Shown here: positions 60,422-64,000 of the stretch, one piece after another | How the letters are laid out: every line of letters begins with the position of its first letter | Numbering within the stretch: the stretch's first letter is position 1 | Source: Desulfocicer vacuolatum DSM 3385 | Lineage (GTDB): Bacteria; Desulfobacterota; Desulfobacteria; Desulfobacterales; Desulfobacteraceae | Length of the DNA stretch: 64,000 nt | NCBI RefSeq assembly: GCF_900176365.1 | Contig: NZ_FWXY01000003.1 | Span: 62,001-126,000 of the forward strand | Direction of reading: 5' to 3' | Program-made: the position numbers and the translations under genes | Notes under the pieces: generated by a model | The model's input: the letters and a program-made list of their open reading frames with translations, nothing else | Told to the model about the DNA's origin: nothing | Database searches by the model: none

Positions 60422-62284
60422 CTACCTCCCATCAATTTCAGCAAGTTGTTCTTCAAAAATTTGACCTTTTTCGTCCAGTTCGTCCATATCACACTCTAAT
60501 TGAGTAAAAAATTTATCAATTTTTTCCTGGCATCGGGCAATGCTGCGGGAAAGTGATTCAATGCGCTTTCCTTCCTGATTTTCTGCTGCTATCTGCATCT
60601 GTTCATTGAGCTGTGAAAGTTCATTCTCACATTTTTCTATGTTTTTTTCCGTTGCGGCAATGCTTTTTTCCAGGGGACCAAGGGCCGAGGATCTTCTGGA
60701 AACAACCTCGGAACGCATTTTTCTCAATGCCTTTTTGGATATTTTTTTCTCATCTTCTACTGCCCCGTCCCCTGTGTTACCCTCCATGGAAGATTTTTTT
60801 TCTTCATCCCAGCCCTCTTTTTCCAAAAAATCCCGGTAGGTTCCCTCAAAAACATGGATGGCATCATTTTTAAAAACAATCAGCCGGTTGGCCAGGGAAT
60901 TAAGAAACATTTCATTATGGGTCACCAGCACCACAGCCCCGGTGAATTTCTCCAGGGCCATGACAAGGGAATCACAGGTTTCCATATCCAGATGGTTGGT
61001 GGGCTCATCCAGCAAAAGCAGGTTCAATGGCTGGGCCAGAAGCTTTCCCAGCATCACCCGGCTTTTTTCCCCACCGGACAACACACTGATGTGCTTTAAC
61101 GCATCATCCCCCTCAAACATCAGAGCCCCACAGATATTTCTGGCCTGCTGGCGATCCATATCTTCATGGGCATAGAGCATCTCCTCCTCCACCGTGGCAT
61201 TGAGATTCAAGGATTGCACATTGGTCTGTTCAAAATAGCCCATCTCCACACCGGGATTATACTTCACCCCCCCTGCAACGGGCGCCAGCATACCGGAAAG
61301 GAGTTTTAATAAAGTGGTTTTACCTTTGCCGTTTTTACCCACAATGGCGATGCGATCCCCGGGGTGCACCATGAGATTCACATCTGTTATCAAAGGAGTG
61401 GAGGTTTCATAGGAAAAGGTCAATCCTTCTCCTGTGAGGAGCTGTTTACCGGCAAAGGGAAGATCCCTGAAAGAAAAGGACAAAGATTCTATTTTTTTAA
61501 GCCCTTCCTTTTTTTCCATCTTGGATAGAGCCTTTACCCGGGACTGCACCATACCGGCAAGTCTTGCCTTGGCCCGGAAGCGTGTGATAAAGGTCTCCAT
61601 CTCCTTTCTGCGCTTTTCCTCATTAACCCTGGTTTTTTCGTAAATCTCTTCATCCTGGGCAATCTGCTCGTAATATTTTTCTGTATTTCCCTGGATTTTT
61701 CGAATCACCCCCCGGTGAATACCGGCGATATGGGTGACAATTCCATCCATGAATCCCCTATCATGGGTTACCAGCAAAATTTCCCGGGGCCAGGCCCTTA
61801 AAAAAGAGGTGAGCCAGCGAATGGAAATAATATCCAGGTAATTGGTGGGCTCATCAAGCACCAGCAGATCAGGATCAGACACCAATACCCTGGCAAGGGT
61901 CAGGCGCACCTGGTATCCTCCGGAAAAAGAGTCGGGTCTATGTTGCATCTCTTCATCGGAAAAACCAAGGCCTGCCAATATTTTCTCCGCCTTCCAGCTG
62001 TGATCCTTTTCATGGATGGGAAGACCTGCCATGCACTCTTCCAGAACAGTTTCACCGGTAAAGGCAATGTGCTGGGTAAGATATCCCAATCGATAATCAC
62101 CGGGAATTTGTATTTGACCGGAGTCCGGCTCTTCTCCATGGGTGATCATTTTAAGAAGGGTGGTTTTTCCGTGACCGTTGCGCCCCACCAGGCCCACCTT
62201 CTCTCCGGGATTAATCTGTAGCCCTGCATTGCTGAACAATATCTGGGCACCAAAACTTTTGGATATGGATTCAATGGTTATCAT
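60422..62284 (-). CDS. ABC-F family ATPase
   Basis: 620 residues with two ABC domains and no membrane segments: Walker A GRNGHGKTTLLKM and GKNGKGKTTLLKLLSG, signature FSGGYQVRLTLAR and LSGGEKSRVMLGK, Walker B LLVLDEPTNYLD and LLLLDEPTNHLD. The C-terminal tail is a Glu/Lys-rich coiled coil (ALGPLEKSIAATEKNIEKCENELSQLNEQMQ). ABC-F proteins act on the ribosome; the family is related to Uup/YheS, and the antibiotic-resistance type cannot be told by eye. The ATG at 62284 lacks a good ribosome site, but its sequence (ITIESISKSFG) is the standard start. Confidence 0.95.
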   Translation of the reverse strand: MITIESISKSFGAQILFSNAGLQINPGEKVGLVGRNGHGKTTLLKMITHGEEPDSGQIQIPGDYRLGYLTQHIAFTGETVLEECMAGLPIHEKDHSWKAEKILAGLGFSDEEMQHRPDSFSGGYQVRLTLARVLVSDPDLLVLDEPTNYLDIISIRWLTSFLRAWPREILLVTHDRGFMDGIVTHIAGIHRGVIRKIQGNTEKYYEQIAQDEEIYEKTRVNEEKRRKEMETFITRFRAKARLAGMVQSRVKALSKMEKKEGLKKIESLSFSFRDLPFAGKQLLTGEGLTFSYETSTPLITDVNLMVHPGDRIAIVGKNGKGKTTLLKLLSGMLAPVAGGVKYNPGVEMGYFEQTNVQSLNLNATVEEEMLYAHEDMDRQQARNICGALMFEGDDALKHISVLSGGEKSRVMLGKLLAQPLNLLLLDEPTNHLDMETCDSLVMALEKFTGAVVLVTHNEMFLNSLANRLIVFKNDAIHVFEGTYRDFLEKEGWDEEKKSSMEGNTGDGAVEDEKKISKKALRKMRSEVVSRRSSALGPLEKSIAATEKNIEKCENELSQLNEQMQIAAENQEGKRIESLSRSIARCQEKIDKFFTQLECDMDELDEKGQIFEEQLAEIDGR

Positions 62285-62508
62285 AATCAATCTGTATACC
62301 ATAAAATCTAAAAACAATGCCACAGATTATTATTCCCGCCCCGCTGCTAAAAGGAGCTGCATGGAACATGGGAAACACAATTTAATCGTTTGACAATAAA
62401 GACAAAATCCTTGACGACCCAATATTAAGCTTGACTTGTATCCTTATTTTGTTTTTAACCTTCATCTGGGAAAATATTAATATTAATTTTAAGGAAACAG
62501 ATATAACA

Positions 62509-64000
62509 ATGGAAAAATATATTTATCAATTTGGTAATGGAATGGCCGAAGGAGACGCGACCCAGAAAAATCTTCTGGGTGGCAAGGGGGCAAACCTTGC
62601 TGAAATGGCCCGACTCAAACTGCCGGTACCGGCAGGATTTACCATTTCCACACAGTGTTGCACAGCCTATTTTGAGAGAGGAGGCAAACTGCCGGAATCG
62701 CTGCACCGGGAATTAGAACAGGCCATGGCGGCCATGGAAGCCTCCATGGGTATGAAGTTTGGAGATCCGGACAATCCCCTTCTGGTTTCCAGTCGTTCCG
62801 GTGCCAGAAGCTCCATGCCCGGCATGATGGAAACCGTCCTCAATGTAGGCCTGTGCCCCTCCACCATTCCAGGAATGATAAAACAGACAGGTAATGAATG
62901 GTTTGTTTATGATGCCTACCGCCGCTTGATCATGATGTACTCAGATGTGGTCATGGAAAAGGCCGAAGGAGAGGAACCCGCCGACGGCATGGGAATTCGG
63001 CTGCACCTTGAAATGCTTCTCAACGACCTTAAAAATGACCGTGCCTATGACGCTGACACCGAAATCACCACCGAAGAAATGAAGGCATTGTGTGAAAAGT
63101 TTAAAGTCAAAATAAAGGAAAAGCTGGGCAAACCCTTTCCCGATGACCCCATGGCACAGCTCATGGGCTCCATTGGTGCCGTATTTAAAAGCTGGAACGG
63201 GAAACGGGCAGTCTCTTACCGACGCATCGAGCACATCCCGGATGACTGGGGCACGGCAGTGAATATCCAGAGCATGGTATTTGGCAACATGGGAGAAAGT
63301 TCTGCCACTGGAGTGGCCTTCACCCGGGACCCGGCCACGGGGAATAATAAATTTTACGGTGAATGGCTGCCCAATGCCCAAGGGGAGGATGTTGTGGCAG
63401 GTATTCGTACCCCGAATCCTTTAAACACAGACACCCGATCCGAGCACAACGCCCATCTTACTTCCCTGGAAGAGACCATGCCCGCCATATACCGGGAACT
63501 TTGCGACATCAGAGAAAAGCTGGAAAACCACTACCAGGACATGCAGGACATTGAGTTCACCATACAGCAGGGCACCCTTTACATGCTCCAGTGCCGGGTG
63601 GGAAAACGCACCGGCACCGCGGCCTTGAACATGGCCATGGACATGTTTGAAGAAGGTATGATTGATGAACCCACCATGATCACCCGGCTTTACCCCAGAC
63701 AATTGGATGAAATGCTCCATCCTGTTGTGGACCCGGAAGCTGAAAAAACGGCACCTGTGGTGGTTCAGGGACTTCCTGCGGGCCCTGGAGGAGCTTTTGG
63801 CCAAATTGTATTCTCTTCGGAAGATGCAGTGTTGTGGCAGAAAAAAGGAAAAAAAGTAATCCTTGTGCGGGAAGAAACAAACCCCGAAGATATTGAAGGC
63901 ATGCGGGCGGCCCAGGGCATATTAACGGCCCGGGGGGGAATGACCAGCCATGCCGCCCTGGTGGCAAGGGGATGGGGAAAATGCTGTATTGTGGGGGCCG
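62509..64000 (+). CDS. ppdK: Pyruvate phosphate dikinase (C-terminus cut by window edge)
   Basis: 497 residues visible of an expected 880 or so. KYIYQFGNGMAEGDATQKNLLGGKGANLAEMARLKLPVPAGF, LLVSSRSGARSSMPGMMETVLNVGL, and VAFTRDPATGNNKFYGEWLPNAQGEDVVAGIRTP belong to the ATP-grasp part. GGMTSHAALVARGWGKCC contains the phosphorylated His region at the edge of the window. The enzyme interconverts pyruvate, ATP and phosphate with PEP, AMP and pyrophosphate, for gluconeogenesis or PEP supply. AAGGA lies 12 nt upstream of the ATG. Divergent from the ABC-F gene; the 225-bp gap has TTGAC-like boxes but no clear promoter pair. Confidence 0.97.
   Translation, partial: MEKYIYQFGNGMAEGDATQKNLLGGKGANLAEMARLKLPVPAGFTISTQCCTAYFERGGKLPESLHRELEQAMAAMEASMGMKFGDPDNPLLVSSRSGARSSMPGMMETVLNVGLCPSTIPGMIKQTGNEWFVYDAYRRLIMMYSDVVMEKAEGEEPADGMGIRLHLEMLLNDLKNDRAYDADTEITTEEMKALCEKFKVKIKEKLGKPFPDDPMAQLMGSIGAVFKSWNGKRAVSYRRIEHIPDDWGTAVNIQSMVFGNMGESSATGVAFTRDPATGNNKFYGEWLPNAQGEDVVAGIRTPNPLNTDTRSEHNAHLTSLEETMPAIYRELCDIREKLENHYQDMQDIEFTIQQGTLYMLQCRVGKRTGTAALNMAMDMFEEGMIDEPTMITRLYPRQLDEMLHPVVDPEAEKTAPVVVQGLPAGPGGAFGQIVFSSEDAVLWQKKGKKVILVREETNPEDIEGMRAAQGILTARGGMTSHAALVARGWGKCCIVGA

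Overview
The window reads as a chromosome segment of a Gram-negative, probably anaerobic Deltaproteobacterium (Desulfobacterota, Desulfobacterales-like). I infer this from gene content (exosortase/PEP-CTERM locus, outer-membrane export genes, pyruvate phosphate dikinase, queH, ExeA-type ATPases) and moderate GC; no rRNA is present, so the placement is tentative. Layout: 1-5.2 kb holds a partial comEC, murA and an ATPase-OmpA fusion on the minus strand. 5.7-9.0 kb is a plus-strand trio: a GAF-GAF-GGDEF protein with a degenerate active site but intact I-site, an EpsB-like sugar-phosphate transferase, and a PilZ protein. 9.2-10.3 kb is a sigma-54 activator without receiver domain. 11.0-13.3 kb is a large TPR lipoprotein of the PEP-CTERM-associated type. 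13.4-22.8 kb is one tightly overlapping minus-strand operon for a type II secretion/type IV pilus hybrid machine (gspF, gspE, pilM/N/O/P-like genes, a secretin fused to a SPOR domain, three pseudopilins, a small secreted protein). 24.0-24.7 kb encodes the only recognisable PEP-CTERM substrate and 25.2-26.7 kb an exosortase-type acyl-CoA ligase. 26.7-55.5 kb is a long minus-strand exopolysaccharide/exosortase cluster: chain-length protein, tyrosine kinase, sugar transferase, Wza-like export protein, outer-membrane barrel, deacetylases, FemAB protein, aminotransferase, SGNH hydrolase, exosortase, EpsI, glycosyltransferases, acetyltransferases, tyrosine phosphatase, ATP-grasp protein, O-antigen-ligase-like polymerase, flippase and two secreted beta-sandwich proteins. 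It ends at a tRNA-Leu(UAA) gene with a clear promoter and terminator. 55.9-64 kb is housekeeping: maf, yggS, queH, a second GspE-type ATPase carrying a cyclic-nucleotide-binding domain, a small membrane protein, an ABC-F ATPase and a partial ppdK. How the parts fit (inference): the sugar transferases start a lipid-linked repeat unit, glycosyltransferases extend it, the flippase and polymerase export and polymerise it, and the chain-length protein, kinase, phosphatase and Wza-like protein control length and outer-membrane passage. The exosortase would process PEP-CTERM proteins as they meet this polymer, and the GspD/E/F machine may carry them or related proteins across the outer membrane. c-di-GMP (GGDEF I-site plus PilZ) and a sigma-54 activator probably regulate the process. 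Non-coding structure: a roughly 184-bp palindromic MITE-like element occurs five times (one fragment, one truncated, three full), two copies with matching 7-bp target duplications. Copies bracket the sigma-54 activator gene in direct orientation and the PEP-CTERM gene in inverted orientation. A second, structured element of about 75 bp lies upstream of both the TPR lipoprotein and the acyl-CoA ligase. A third repeat of 105 bp sits in inverted orientation at 23.8 and 48.0 kb. A compact three-way-junction-like leader precedes the Wza-like gene.
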